Shown: positions 32,862 through 41,881 of the stretch, in pieces
Numbering within the stretch: position 1 is the stretch's first letter
Layout of the letters: every line of letters starts with the position of its first letter
NCBI GenBank assembly: GCA_964455395.1
Contig: CAYVWB010000007.1
Location: forward strand, 27,996-91,995
Length of the DNA stretch: 64,000 nt
Source: CAYVWB01 sp964455395
GTDB taxonomy: Bacteria > Desulfobacterota > Desulfovibrionia > Desulfovibrionales > Desulfovibrionaceae
Direction: 5' to 3'
Notes under the pieces: model-generated
Database searches by the model: none
What the model saw: the letters and a program-made list of their open reading frames with translations, nothing else
What the model was told of the DNA's origin: nothing
Made by a program: the position numbers and the translations under genes

Positions 32862-34919
32862 ATGGGTATCGATAGAAGAGATGTCATCAAGTTCATCGTC
32901 GGCGGCGCCGTCGCATCGTCGTTCACGCCCGTCCCCTGGCTGCTCACCGACGATATCTCCATCTGGACGCAGAACTGGCCGTGGATCCCTCGCAATGTGG
33001 ACGGCGAGTCCACATACGAAGCCACGGTCTCCAAACTGTGCCCCTCCAACTGCGGCGTCAAAGTCCGCATGGTCCACAACCGCCCCCCCGTGCGCTCCCT
33101 GGGCGACGAGAACTCGCCCCTCTCCGGCGGCGGGCTCACTGCGCTGGCTGCAGCTGAAGTGCAGATGCTCTACAGCCCCGCACGGGTGCGCCGGCCCCTG
33201 CGCCGCTCCTCGGACGGCGCCTACGCCGCCATCACCTGGGCGGAAGCGGAAGCCATCCTCCAGGAAAAACTCGGCAACACCAGCGACGTCGCCATGGTCT
33301 CCGGGGACAAGAACGGGGCCATGAACGACGTGCTGACCGGCTTCGTCAAAGGCCTCGGTTCCGAAGCCTGCTACGCCATGCCGGAAGCTGCGCAAACCGC
33401 CTCGGTCGCTTTCAACGGCCTCATGGGCGGCGAAGGCCAACCCGCCTTCGACTTTGAAGGCGCGGACTACGTCCTCGCCATCGGCGCGGACATCCTGGAA
33501 TCCTGGGGCCCCGTCGCCGCCACCCGCGTCGCCTACGCCGCCATGCGGCCGCACGGCGAAGCCCCACACAGCACCTACGTCTACGCCGGCGCCTTCCAGA
33601 CCAACACCGCCGCCGGGTCCGACATGTGGGTTCCCATGAAGCCCGGCGCGCAAGCCGCGCTCGCCATGGGTCTCGCCAACCTGCTCATCCAGAAAGGCGC
33701 CACAGCCGACGCTGCGGACTTCGAAGACTTCAAGGTCCTCGCCGCCCAGTACACGCCTGAGAAAGTCCAGGCGGACGCGGGCGTGTCGCCGGACCAGCTG
33801 ACCAAGCTGGCCGAAGGGCTCGCTGCAGCCAAGAAGCCTCTGGTCGTCGTCGGTCCCGAAGGCGAAGCGGGTCTTTCCCCCGCCGCCTTTGTCGCCGGCA
33901 GCGCCTGCAACATGCTGCTGGGCGCCCTGCAAGCCGTGCCTTATCCCGAACCGGTGGTCCCGGGCGCCATGGACCGCGGGCAGCTCATGGCCGGCGACTT
34001 CGTGGCCGCCATGGTCAACGCCGCCGGGGGCGACGCGCCTGAAGCCCTCATCCTCTACCAAGCCAACCCGGTCTACTCCTTGCCCGGTTCCGTGAACATG
34101 GCTGAAGCCATGAAGAACGTGGGGTTCAGCGTGTGCTTCTCCACCTACCTCACGGAGACGGCGCTCGCCAGCGACCTCGTCCTGCCTGTCCCCCACTCTC
34201 TGGAGACCTTGGACGACGTGGAGACGCCTTACGGCTACGGCAAGAGCCTCATGGCCCTGGCGCGGCCCCTCACGCCCACCCTGGTGGACGCCAAGCACCC
34301 CGGGGACTTCCTCTTGGGACTCTCCCGCAAGCTGGGCGCGGACCTGGGCTATGGCGACTACCAGGAGCTCCTCACGGAGAAAGCCGCCGCGTTCGGCGCG
34401 GACTTCAAGGCGCTCATGCAAGGCGAGACCTTCGTCAAGGCCACGGCGTCATCGCCTGCGGGCTTGAGCCTCGCTCCTGACGCCCTGAGCCAAGCCATGG
34501 CCGCCGAATCTCCCAAGACCAACGGCGACGTGCGCGTCTTCCCTCTCGCCAAGCTGAATTTCGGCCAAGCCGCAAGCGGTCTGACCCCCTTCAGCTTGAA
34601 GACCATCCGCGAATACGAGCTCGACGAAGACTACATGTACGTTCAGATGAACGCCGCCACCGCCGCGCGTTTCGGCGCCAAGCAAGGCACGGTGGTGAAG
34701 CTCACGAGCCCTGTGGGCGAGATCGCCGCCAAAGTGGGTCTCCACGAAGGCGTCATGAACGACGTGGTTGTCGCGCCCCTGAATCTGGGCCACACGGCCT
34801 TCGACGAGTTTACGCGCGACAAAGGCGCGAACGCTCACACGCTCTTCGCCGCCTCGGTGGAGCCCGGATCCGAGTACTCGGTATGGGCTGGCCAGACGGT
34901 GTCGATCGCTAAACTGTAA
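32862..34919 (+). CDS. qrcB: QrcB, molybdopterin-oxidoreductase-family subunit of Qrc
   Basis: 685 residues from ATG 32862 with AGGAAGG upstream. N-terminal Tat signal-like MGIDRRDVIKFIVGGAVASS. The chain follows the DMSO-reductase fold (VADNA-type blocks such as LVVVGPEGEAGLSPAAF and LVLPVPHSLETLDDVETPYG) and ends in an MGD-binding-like beta domain (FGAKQGTVVKLTSPVGEIAA). The region where active enzymes have a [4Fe-4S] Cys set reads LCPSNCGVKVRMVHNRP and then no further Cys, so that cluster cannot form. This agrees with the known lack of molybdenum in QrcB, which is thought to be structural. Confidence 0.95.
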   Translation: MGIDRRDVIKFIVGGAVASSFTPVPWLLTDDISIWTQNWPWIPRNVDGESTYEATVSKLCPSNCGVKVRMVHNRPPVRSLGDENSPLSGGGLTALAAAEVQMLYSPARVRRPLRRSSDGAYAAITWAEAEAILQEKLGNTSDVAMVSGDKNGAMNDVLTGFVKGLGSEACYAMPEAAQTASVAFNGLMGGEGQPAFDFEGADYVLAIGADILESWGPVAATRVAYAAMRPHGEAPHSTYVYAGAFQTNTAAGSDMWVPMKPGAQAALAMGLANLLIQKGATADAADFEDFKVLAAQYTPEKVQADAGVSPDQLTKLAEGLAAAKKPLVVVGPEGEAGLSPAAFVAGSACNMLLGALQAVPYPEPVVPGAMDRGQLMAGDFVAAMVNAAGGDAPEALILYQANPVYSLPGSVNMAEAMKNVGFSVCFSTYLTETALASDLVLPVPHSLETLDDVETPYGYGKSLMALARPLTPTLVDAKHPGDFLLGLSRKLGADLGYGDYQELLTEKAAAFGADFKALMQGETFVKATASSPAGLSLAPDALSQAMAAESPKTNGDVRVFPLAKLNFGQAASGLTPFSLKTIREYELDEDYMYVQMNAATAARFGAKQGTVVKLTSPVGEIAAKVGLHEGVMNDVVVAPLNLGHTAFDEFTRDKGANAHTLFAASVEPGSEYSVWAGQTVSIAKL

Positions 34920-34936
34920 GTCCGAGGCGAATCGAT

Positions 34937-35734
34937 ATGGCAACCAAGAAGCATTTCGACATCCTCTGGGGCATGGCCATCGACATAGACAAGTGCACGG
35001 GCTGCGGCGCGTGCATGGTGGCCTGCCAAGCTGAGAACAACGTCCCCGTGACCACGGACGCCACCAACAAGCTGCGTACTCTCACATGGCTCCTGGTCTA
35101 CAAACTCTCCAACGGCAAATCCTACCCCGACCACGACGTGGCGTTTTTGCCCCGCCCTTGTCAGCAGTGCGGCTCTCCGGCGTGCGTGCCCGTGTGCCCC
35201 GCCACCGTGACCAAGAAAGACGAGGAAGGCGGCATCATCTGCCAGGTCACCCCGCGCTGCTTCGGCTGCCGGTACTGCATGGCGGCTTGCCCTTACCACG
35301 TGCGCTACTTCAACTGGTTCGACCCGGTCTGGCCCGAAGGCATGGAGAAGACCCTGAACCCGGACGTCTCCATTCGTCCCCGCGGCGTGGTCGAGAAGTG
35401 CAACTTCTGCCACCACCGCTGGATGCTGGCCAAGGACAAAGCCCGCGTGGAGGGCAAGGATCCCTACGATCTGCCCGAGGAAGCGTATCAGACCTCGTGC
35501 ACCCAAGCGTGCCCCAACGGCGCCATCATCTTCGGGGATCTGAAAAACCCCAAGCACAAAGTGCATGAACTCTCCCACAGCAAGTACGCGTTCCGTCTGC
35601 TGGAGCGGCTGGGCATGGATCCGCAGATCTACTACATCAGCCGGCGCGAGTGGGTCCGCCGTCTCGGCGATCACTATCTGCCCGACGAAAAGACGGGCGA
35701 ATTCGAAGTCGTAGGGGGTCATGGACATGGCTAA
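34937..35734 (+). CDS. qrcC: QrcC, four-cluster iron-sulfur subunit of Qrc
   Basis: 265 residues. Ferredoxin-like Cys groups typical of NrfC/PsrB electron-transfer subunits: CTGCGACMVACQAE, CQQCGSPACVPVCPA, CFGCRYCMAACPYHV and CNFCHHRW with the distal CTQACPNGAI. These would ligate several [4Fe-4S] or [3Fe-4S] clusters carrying electrons from QrcA to QrcD. No signal peptide of its own; QrcB and QrcC are probably exported together by the Tat signal on QrcB. The end of the gene overlaps qrcD by 14 nt. Confidence 0.95.
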   Translation: MATKKHFDILWGMAIDIDKCTGCGACMVACQAENNVPVTTDATNKLRTLTWLLVYKLSNGKSYPDHDVAFLPRPCQQCGSPACVPVCPATVTKKDEEGGIICQVTPRCFGCRYCMAACPYHVRYFNWFDPVWPEGMEKTLNPDVSIRPRGVVEKCNFCHHRWMLAKDKARVEGKDPYDLPEEAYQTSCTQACPNGAIIFGDLKNPKHKVHELSHSKYAFRLLERLGMDPQIYYISRREWVRRLGDHYLPDEKTGEFEVVGGHGHG

Positions 35735-36968
35735 ACCGCTGGATCACATGCTCTTCAACGAAGGCTGCCCACGCTGCTCCTTCTGGAAGTTCTCCATCTG
35801 GATGGCCGTCATCGGTCTCGTGCTCCTCTGGGGCGGTATCTGGATGGGCATCATCTTCTGGGAAGGCCTTGGCGTCACCGCGCTCGACAACTACTTCGGG
35901 TTCGGCCTCTGGATCACGTTCGACCTCGCCATCATCGCCCTCGGCGCTGGCGCGTTCTTCACCGGGTTGCTGCGCTACATCATCAACATCGACCCGCTCA
36001 AGAACATCATCAACCTCGCTGTCATCATCGGCTTCATCTGCTACTCGGGCGCGATGGTCGTTCTCGCGTTGGACGTGGGCCAGCCGCTGCGCTCCTGGTT
36101 CGGCTTCTGGCACGCCAACGTCCACTCCATGCTCACGGAAGTGATGTTCTGCATCAGCTGCTACCTGATCGTTCTCTCCATCGAGTTCGTGCCGCTGATC
36201 CTGGAGAACCGCCAGCTCAACAAGTATCGGATTCTCCACAACATCGCGCACAACTTCCACGTCATCATGCCCCTCTTCGCCGGCATTGGCGCTTTCCTGA
36301 GCTTCTTCCACCAAGGCTCCCTGGGCGGCATGTACGGCGTGCTCTTCAGCCGGCCGTTCGTCTTCCGTGAAGGCTTCTTCATCTGGCCTTGGACGTTCTT
36401 CCTCTTCGTGCTCTCCGCCGTGGCGTCCGGTCCTGTCTTCACCATGCTCATCGCGACGATCATCGAGAAAGCCACCGGCCGCAAGCTCGTGGACTTCAAG
36501 GTCAAGGCCCTCATGGGCAAGATCGCCGGCGTGATGCTCGCCATCTACCTGTTCTTCAAGATCCTCGACACCTTGGGCTGGATGTGGGGCTACCTGCCGA
36601 GCGTGGGCATGACCATGGACGACGTCTTCCACGGCTGGGTTTACGGGCGGTGGATGCTCTTTACGGAAATCGTGCTCTGCGGACTTGTGCCCATGGTGCT
36701 GCTCCTGTGGCCCAAGACGCGCAACAATCCCTCTCTGCTCTACACCGCAGCCATCCTCGACTGCATCGGTGTCTCCATCAACCGCTACGTCTTCACCGTG
36801 CAAGCACTGGCTGCTCCGGTGCTTCCCTTCGAAGAGTGGCAGATCTACATTCCCAACGAAGCCGAATGGGCGCCCACCTTCCTGGTCATCGCCTACGGCG
36901 CGCTCATCATCAGCCTCTCCTACCGCTACCTGCCGATCTTCCCGCAGGAGCGAAAACTCAACCCATAA
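35721..36968 (+). CDS. qrcD: QrcD, NrfD/PsrC-like quinone-reactive membrane subunit of Qrc
   Basis: 415 residues from ATG 35721; a second ATG at 35727 is equally possible. About ten membrane helices (e.g. WMAVIGLVLLWGGIWMG, FDLAIIALGAGAFFTGLLR, GFICYSGAMVVLALDVG), the NrfD/PsrC layout with a large quinone pocket near the periplasmic face. It reduces menaquinone with electrons from QrcC and, in published work, contributes to charge separation. Last gene of the operon; a strong terminator follows at 37012. Confidence 0.95.
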   Translation: MDMAKPLDHMLFNEGCPRCSFWKFSIWMAVIGLVLLWGGIWMGIIFWEGLGVTALDNYFGFGLWITFDLAIIALGAGAFFTGLLRYIINIDPLKNIINLAVIIGFICYSGAMVVLALDVGQPLRSWFGFWHANVHSMLTEVMFCISCYLIVLSIEFVPLILENRQLNKYRILHNIAHNFHVIMPLFAGIGAFLSFFHQGSLGGMYGVLFSRPFVFREGFFIWPWTFFLFVLSAVASGPVFTMLIATIIEKATGRKLVDFKVKALMGKIAGVMLAIYLFFKILDTLGWMWGYLPSVGMTMDDVFHGWVYGRWMLFTEIVLCGLVPMVLLLWPKTRNNPSLLYTAAILDCIGVSINRYVFTVQALAAPVLPFEEWQIYIPNEAEWAPTFLVIAYGALIISLSYRYLPIFPQERKLNP

Positions 36969-37011
36969 CCGGAACGCCTGCGTGGTCATGCAGGCGCCCG
37001 GTCTCTCTCGA

Positions 37012-37041
37012 GGCGGCCCCAGCGCGGGGCCGCCTTTTTTT
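37012..37041 (+). terminator. Rho-independent terminator of the qrc operon
   Basis: GGCGGCCCC (37012-37020) and GGGGCCGCC (37026-37034) form a 9-bp stem with a 5-nt loop, followed by seven T. Confidence 0.93.
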
Positions 37042-37309
37042 GCGCAGTCCTCCCGCCCCCGAACGGAATATCGCGAGTCGAAATGCAAAAGCATCCGAAC
37101 TCACTGTTCCGCGAGGCTGGGGACGACCCACACCGAGAGAGGGGAACACGCCGTCCCACCATGGATCGCGAGGGAATGAGAGACGCGAAGATCGCGACGA
37201 TCTAGAGGGTCGGGAGGGTCGCGAGAAACGGCTGCGCCCCGAACGCTCCCAGCTTCCATCCGATCCGTCTCTCCAGGCGACGCCTTCCGGGTTTGAATCC
37301 ACCATGAAT

Positions 37310-37352
37310 CACAAGAAACCCCCCGCGGCCGACTGAAGCGCCGCGGGGGGTT
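37310..37352 (-). terminator. Rho-independent terminator after the OmpH-like gene
   Basis: AACCCCCCGCGGC (37317-37329) and GCCGCGGGGGGTT (37340-37352) form a perfect 13-bp stem. On the minus strand it is followed by TTTCTTGT. The 270 bp between the two terminators holds no gene that I can support. Confidence 0.85.
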
Positions 37353-37378
37353 CCCTGCGTGTTGAAGAGGCGTCGAGG

Positions 37379-38005
37379 CTACTGCGCGGTGGCGTTCCCG
37401 TCGTCGCTCTCGGCTGTCTCGCCTGTGTCCTCAGGGGTCTCGGCGGAAGCGTCGTCCGCAGGGGGCGTCGGCGCGTCGGCGAGTTGGGGAATATCCAGAG
37501 CCGGCAAGGCGACGTCCATGGCGTTCATGGCGTCGATGACGGCGCTAGTGGCGTCGATGGCCGGGTCCGAACTGAGGACCGCGCTTTCTTCAAGGATCAC
37601 GTCCAGACCTTGCGCCTGGCGGTGCGTCGCCAGCGCTTCCACGAAGGCGGCGTTCACCGCGGCGAACATCTCCTGCTGGAAGGTGTTCATCTGCTGCTGA
37701 TACTGCTGCACGGCCTGGCGGAACTGTGCGGCCATGGCTTGGTCTTCCGTGTCCTGCGCCTTGGCTTGCATCGCTTCGAGTTCGGCGCGCAACGTGTCAT
37801 TCATCTCGTTGAGCATGCGCACGCCTTCGAGACCGAGGTTCGACTCGCTGTAGACGCGCTCCTCATCGACCGTGGCGATGCGCTGTTTCTGCTCCGGCGG
37901 CGCTTGCTGCAGACACCCGGATACGCCTACGAGGGCGAGCAGCGCCAAAACGAGAAGGCCGGCGCGAATCGTCGCGCGGCCAGGAATAACGGCATAGGAA
38001 GCCAT
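37379..38005 (-). CDS. OmpH/Skp-like periplasmic chaperone-type lipoprotein
   Basis: 208 residues from ATG 38005, with AGGAG upstream. Signal peptide with lipobox VSGC, so lipid-anchored. The mature region has a short strand (KQRIATVDEERVYSESNLGLEG) and then a long Gln/Met-rich coiled coil (FRQAVQQYQQQMNTFQQEM) that resembles the Skp/OmpH arm; then a strand-like region (GLDVILEESAVLSSDPAIDA) matching the OmpH pattern. The acidic, Thr/Ala-rich C-terminal 40 residues are disordered. Probable role in outer-membrane-protein handling, inferred from weak family resemblance. Confidence 0.75.
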   Translation of the reverse strand: MASYAVIPGRATIRAGLLVLALLALVGVSGCLQQAPPEQKQRIATVDEERVYSESNLGLEGVRMLNEMNDTLRAELEAMQAKAQDTEDQAMAAQFRQAVQQYQQQMNTFQQEMFAAVNAAFVEALATHRQAQGLDVILEESAVLSSDPAIDATSAVIDAMNAMDVALPALDIPQLADAPTPPADDASAETPEDTGETAESDDGNATAQ

Positions 38006-38113
38006 ACAATCTCCTGGGGTCAAAGTGTTTCGCATTGCAGCGTTTCATAGTAGCCTTGAAACGCAGCCCATGGCAAGATCAGGGGCCCCCTTGAACTCCA
38101 TTAAAGGACCGTC

Positions 38114-38530
38114 ATGAAAACATATCGCAAAGAACTCTGGTTCAATGTGCCGGCGCGCATGGATTTCGTCCACATCACCCCACAAGTGGAGGAATGCCTC
38201 GCCGAGTCCGGCGTCCGCGAGGGCCTGTGTCTGGTGAACGCCATGCATATCACCGCCTCAGTCTTCATCAACGACAACGAATCCGGCCTCCACCACGACT
38301 ACAAGCGCTGGCTGGAAACGCTTGCGCCGCATGAGCCTGTCTCCGGGTATCGACACAACGTGGGGGAAGACAACGCCGACGCGCACATGAAACGCCAGAT
38401 CATGGGCCGTGAAGTGGTCGTGGCCATCACCGAGGGCCGCCTCGACCTCGGCGTCTGGGAGCGCATCTTCTACGGCGAATTCGACGGCCGTCGAAAAAAG
38501 CGCGTACTCGTCAAGATCATCGGCGAATAG
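38114..38530 (+). CDS. YjbQ family protein (UPF0047, secondary thiamine-phosphate synthase)
   Basis: 138 residues, exactly the family length. Signatures: GLCLVNAMHITASVFINDNE with conserved His/Asn, HNVGEDNADAHMKRQIMG with the second metal-site His and GEFDGRRKKRVLVKI. Family members (UPF0047/YjbQ) have weak thiamine-phosphate synthase activity and are otherwise uncharacterised. Seven bp separate its stop from the convergent Nudix gene, so no terminator hairpin fits between them. Confidence 0.93.
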   Translation: MKTYRKELWFNVPARMDFVHITPQVEECLAESGVREGLCLVNAMHITASVFINDNESGLHHDYKRWLETLAPHEPVSGYRHNVGEDNADAHMKRQIMGREVVVAITEGRLDLGVWERIFYGEFDGRRKKRVLVKIIGE

Positions 38531-38537
38531 CGCTGGC

Positions 38538-39071
38538 TCAGCGCGCTCCGTCACGCAGAGCGCGCTCGAGCTGTTCCACCAGCCCCCATTGGGCTTCGAT
38601 GATGCGAGGCCGCGCCGCTTCCGCCGTGAACCATGCGCCGCGGTCCACTTCCGGGACCACCGTGATGCGTCCCGAGCCCGGAGGCCACTCCAGCTCGAAC
38701 GTATTGGAGACCACCTGCGCCGCGTCCACTGCGCCAGCTGCGTCCTCCACCGCCCACGCGCGCACCCGCTTGCCGCTCTTCTGCCGCACCGGCTCCAGGG
38801 GCAGGTACCCCCCGGGGACGTTCTGAAACGACGGCGGCGGCGGCGCCATGGAGGTTTCCTCCTCGAACTCCCGCAGCGCCGTACGCAGAGGCGTCTCATC
38901 GGGATCGATGAGGCCCTTGGGGATGGACCAGACGCCTTCATCCTTGCGTTTGAAATAGGGGCCGCCGGGGTGGACGAGAAAGATTTCCAGCCCAAGGACG
39001 GCGCAGGGGCCCTGCGCGCAGCGGGGTCCGTTTCGCCGGAATACGAGCAGACCCGCGGATTGTTTGGTCAT
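38538..39071 (-). CDS. Nudix hydrolase
   Basis: 177 residues. The Nudix box fits GX5EX7REUXEEXGU at GLIDPDETPLRTALREFEEE followed by T in the place of the last Gly. Upstream SAGLLVFRRN and IFLVHPGGPYF are the usual core strands, and the Trp/Lys-Pro segment VWSIPKGLID precedes the box. It hydrolyses a nucleoside diphosphate linked to another moiety; substrate unknown. Possibly of the MutT/diadenosine polyphosphate type, based on WSIPKG. Confidence 0.9.
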   Translation of the reverse strand: MTKQSAGLLVFRRNGPRCAQGPCAVLGLEIFLVHPGGPYFKRKDEGVWSIPKGLIDPDETPLRTALREFEEETSMAPPPPSFQNVPGGYLPLEPVRQKSGKRVRAWAVEDAAGAVDAAQVVSNTFELEWPPGSGRITVVPEVDRGAWFTAEAARPRIIEAQWGLVEQLERALRDGAR

Positions 39072-39200
39072 GAGCAGATGTCCTTCGCGAGTTGGGAGGG
39101 GCGGTGTCGCGCTGGTCGAGGCATAGAACGGCGGGAGGCCGCGTGTAAAGGACCGCGATTCTTCCTTGACCCGCCACGGCAGGAGCCGTAAGCAACGCCG

Positions 39201-39902
39201 ATGTCCTCCTCACGTGTCTCCATGTTTCTCGCCGGTGTGCGGACGCTCTCGCCCATCCTGCTCGGTGTGGTTCCCTTCGGGCTCATCATGGGCGTCATGG
39301 TGGCCAAGGCCGGCTACAGCCCCGTCTCGGCGGCGCTGTTCTCGCTCATCGCCTTCGGCGGGGCGGCGCAGCTCGCTTCGCTGGATCTGCTCATGGACGG
39401 CGCGCCCTTTCTGGTGGCGGCGGGCACCGGCGTCGTCATCAACATGCGGATGGTAATGTATTCCGCCTCCATAGCCCCACACTTCGCACCCCACTCCCTG
39501 CCGACGAAGGTGGGACTCGCCTTCGTTCTCTCGGACCAGGCCTACGCGCTTTCCATGGCGAAATACCGCGCGACCTCGCTCTCCCTCCAGGAAAAGACGT
39601 GGTATTACCTGGGCGCCGGGGTCGGGCTCTATGTGACATGGCAGGCAGCCACCCTGGCCGGCGCGCTGCTGGGCGCCGCAGCCCCGGCCGACGCGGGTCT
39701 GGAGTTCGCCGTGCCCCTGACCTTCATGGCGCTGTTGTTCAAGGTGTTGACGGACAAAGCGATGATCGCAGCGGCCATCGTGGGCGGCGGCGTCACCACG
39801 CTGTTGAACGTGCTGCCTGCGAACCTGGGCTTCCTGGTGGGAGCTTTGCTCGGCGTGGCGGTGGGATACGCGCTGGGTCCCAAGGAGGTCGAACAGGCGT
39901 GA
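39201..39902 (+). CDS. azlC: AzlC-type branched-chain amino acid exporter, large subunit
   Basis: 233 residues. Seven or so membrane segments, with AzlC landmarks VVPFGLIMGVMVAKAGYSP, FSLIAFGGAAQLASLDLL and INMRMVMYSASIAPHF. With AzlD it exports branched-chain amino acids or analogues such as azaleucine. The ATG at 39201 has AGGAG 15 nt upstream, somewhat far; ATG 39222 is an alternative. The stop overlaps the azlD GTG (GTGA). Confidence 0.93.
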   Translation: MSSSRVSMFLAGVRTLSPILLGVVPFGLIMGVMVAKAGYSPVSAALFSLIAFGGAAQLASLDLLMDGAPFLVAAGTGVVINMRMVMYSASIAPHFAPHSLPTKVGLAFVLSDQAYALSMAKYRATSLSLQEKTWYYLGAGVGLYVTWQAATLAGALLGAAAPADAGLEFAVPLTFMALLFKVLTDKAMIAAAIVGGGVTTLLNVLPANLGFLVGALLGVAVGYALGPKEVEQA

Positions 39903-40222
39903 CAGTCTCCGTGTCGGAATTCTGGGGCCTCGTCGTCGTGTTGGGGCTCACCATCTTCTTGCAGCGCTTCAGCTTTTTCGCCATCGTGCGGGGCAAGGTA
40001 TCGCCGCGGCTCATGGCCGTGTTGCGGCCCATCCCCGCGGCCGTGCTGGCGGGCATCGTGGTCCCCGCCGTGGTGCTGACCAAAGGCGACGCCACCGCCC
40101 TGGAGAACGGCAAGCTCGCCGCCGGCGTGGCTGCCGCCGTGGTGGCGTGGCGCACGCGGGGCATGTTCTTCACCATCGCCGCCGGCATGGCGACCCTCTG
40201 GCTCTGGCGCTGGCTTTTCTGA
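39899..40222 (+). CDS. azlD: AzlD-type branched-chain amino acid exporter, small subunit
   Basis: 107 residues from GTG 39899, overlapping azlC by 4 nt; a GTG at 39911 is also possible. Four hydrophobic segments (FWGLVVVLGLTIFLQRF, PAAVLAGIVVPAVVL, AAGVAAAVVAWRTR, FFTIAAGMATLWLWRWL), the AzlD fold. It is the obligate partner of AzlC. The leu operon lies 15 kb away on the other strand, so export and synthesis are not co-transcribed. Confidence 0.9.
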   Translation: MTVSVSEFWGLVVVLGLTIFLQRFSFFAIVRGKVSPRLMAVLRPIPAAVLAGIVVPAVVLTKGDATALENGKLAAGVAAAVVAWRTRGMFFTIAAGMATLWLWRWLF

Positions 40223-40288
40223 CAGACTGCAGGCCTGTTCGCGCAGCCGCTTGTTCCCGAAACGCGTCAGCGCCCCCGGCGCGACGAC

Positions 40289-41233
40289 TCAGAAGTCGTC
40301 GCCGAGGCGGCCGTAGACGTCGTCAAGAATCGCTTTGCCGCCAGCGGCGAGCACGCGATCCGCCAGCGCAAGTCCCAGCTGGAACGCCACGGCGGCGTCG
40401 CCTTCCGTCTGCATGCGCACCACTCGTTCGCCCTGCTCGTCAGCCACCAAGCCTTCCAGGGCGACGCGTTCGCCATGGAGCACGGCGTGCGCTGCGATGG
40501 GCACCTGACAGCCGCCGTCCAACCCCGTGAGGAAACCGCGCTCGGCCTCCACGGTGATGCGGGACTCCCGGTGCTGCATGAAACGGATCAGCTCGATGGT
40601 CTCGACGTCGTCCTCACGGTGCTCGATGCCCAAGGCTCCTTGGGCCACGGCGGGCAAAAACTGCGGCGGCCCCAGGATGGCGTGGTGCGGCGCGCTGAGG
40701 CCCAGCCGCGCAAGTCCCGAAGTCGCCATGACGATGGCGTCGAACTCCCCGGCCATCAGCTTGCCCAGGCGGGTGTCCACATTGCCGCGCAAGGAGACTA
40801 TCTCCAGATCGTGGCGCAGCGCGCGGAGCTGGCATTGCCGACGCAGGCTGGAGGTGCCCACGCGGGCGCCCTCGGGGAGCGCTTCCAGTCCCTCGTAATG
40901 CGCGGAGAGCAACGTATCCGTGGGGGCTTCACGCTCGGGAGTGACGCCCACCACCAGGCCGGGAGGCAGCTCGGTGGGCACGTCTTTCATGGAGTGGACG
41001 GCGAGATGGGCCCGGCCGTCCAGCAGCGCGTCCTCGATCTCCTTGACGAAGAGACCCTTGCCGCCGACCTTGGCCAGGGGCACGTCCAGAATCTTGTCGC
41101 CCTTGGTCTTGAGGACAAGGAGCTCGACCGTGGTCCCGGGGTGACGCGCCTCGATGGCGGCCTTGACGTGATTGGCTTGCCAGAGCGCGAGCTTGGAGCC
41201 GCGCGTGGCGATGACGATATGCTTGGTGGACAT
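40289..41233 (-). CDS. hemC: Hydroxymethylbilane synthase (porphobilinogen deaminase)
   Basis: 314 residues, normal length. HMBS signatures: IATRGSKLALWQANHV, KGLFVKEIEDALL, HSMKDVPTELP, RLGTSSLRR-like GARVGTSSLRRQ, RGNVDTRLGKL and the dipyrromethane cofactor Cys in LTGLDGGCQVPIAAH. It joins four porphobilinogens into the linear tetrapyrrole for siroheme, heme and cobamides, all abundant in sulfate reducers. No other hem gene adjoins it. Confidence 0.97.
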   Translation of the reverse strand: MSTKHIVIATRGSKLALWQANHVKAAIEARHPGTTVELLVLKTKGDKILDVPLAKVGGKGLFVKEIEDALLDGRAHLAVHSMKDVPTELPPGLVVGVTPEREAPTDTLLSAHYEGLEALPEGARVGTSSLRRQCQLRALRHDLEIVSLRGNVDTRLGKLMAGEFDAIVMATSGLARLGLSAPHHAILGPPQFLPAVAQGALGIEHREDDVETIELIRFMQHRESRITVEAERGFLTGLDGGCQVPIAAHAVLHGERVALEGLVADEQGERVVRMQTEGDAAVAFQLGLALADRVLAAGGKAILDDVYGRLGDDF

Positions 41234-41439
41234 GGAAGTCTTTCTCGATGTGCGCAGGAGCGAAGCCTGTGCGTGCGCAGTGCTCGTACGGATTCACGGG
41301 CGTACTGTCTTGATGAATACCTGCTCGGACGATCATGGATTTCGGGTTGACGTGACGACTCTCCCCCACGGAAGCACTCCGGACGCGCACCGGTGGCGCT
41401 TCGGGGGCGCCCCCCCTCGGCGTATCGGGCGTGTGCGCC

Positions 41440-41688
41440 TCAGCAGGAAGCGCAGTCCCCGCCGGAGCAGCCGCCGCACTTGGGCTTGGAAGGGGACTGC
41501 CCGCCCATGGCCCGCCACTGCGCCGCCTTGGTCACGCCGTTGTCGCCACCCATGCTGAAGCGGCACTTGGAGATGAGTTTGTGCGTGTCCCCTGAGCCGC
41601 ATTGCGGGCAGGCCACGGTCATCTCACGCATGACGATCTCCTCGAATTCCTTGGAGCAGGCGTTGCATTGATATTCGTAAATGGGCAT
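41440..41688 (-). CDS. FmdB-family zinc ribbon protein
   Basis: 82 residues from ATG 41688. AAGGAG lies 9 nt upstream of this ATG and touches the other candidate (41697), so 41688 is preferred. FmdB/PF09723 zinc ribbon: MPIYEYQCNACSKEFEEI then VACPQCGSG. Between the ribbon and the end is a basic stretch (SKPKCGG) and a Cys-rich tail CGGCSGGDCASC that could bind a second metal. Regulatory role is suggested by family history; no specific function is known. Confidence 0.9.
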   Translation of the reverse strand: MPIYEYQCNACSKEFEEIVMREMTVACPQCGSGDTHKLISKCRFSMGGDNGVTKAAQWRAMGGQSPSKPKCGGCSGGDCASC

Positions 41689-41881
41689 GGGGTTCATCTC
41701 CTTGCATGGTGGGTGTCGCGAGAGTGTAATGCTTCGGCGCGTCCCGTCAACCACGAAGAGCAGCCACGGCGCTTCCCGCCTCCGTGCTGCGCGACGGGGC
41801 CGATCTCCTGGTCACGGCCTCACCACTGCGCGACGGCGGCCCGCAACCGACGCTGCGCATTTCGCCCGGGCTGACGCGCGT

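Noticed and set aside
37287..37303. tRNA T-arm-like GGGTTTGAATCC
   Set aside because: No matching acceptor stem, D-arm or anticodon arm can be built from the preceding bases.
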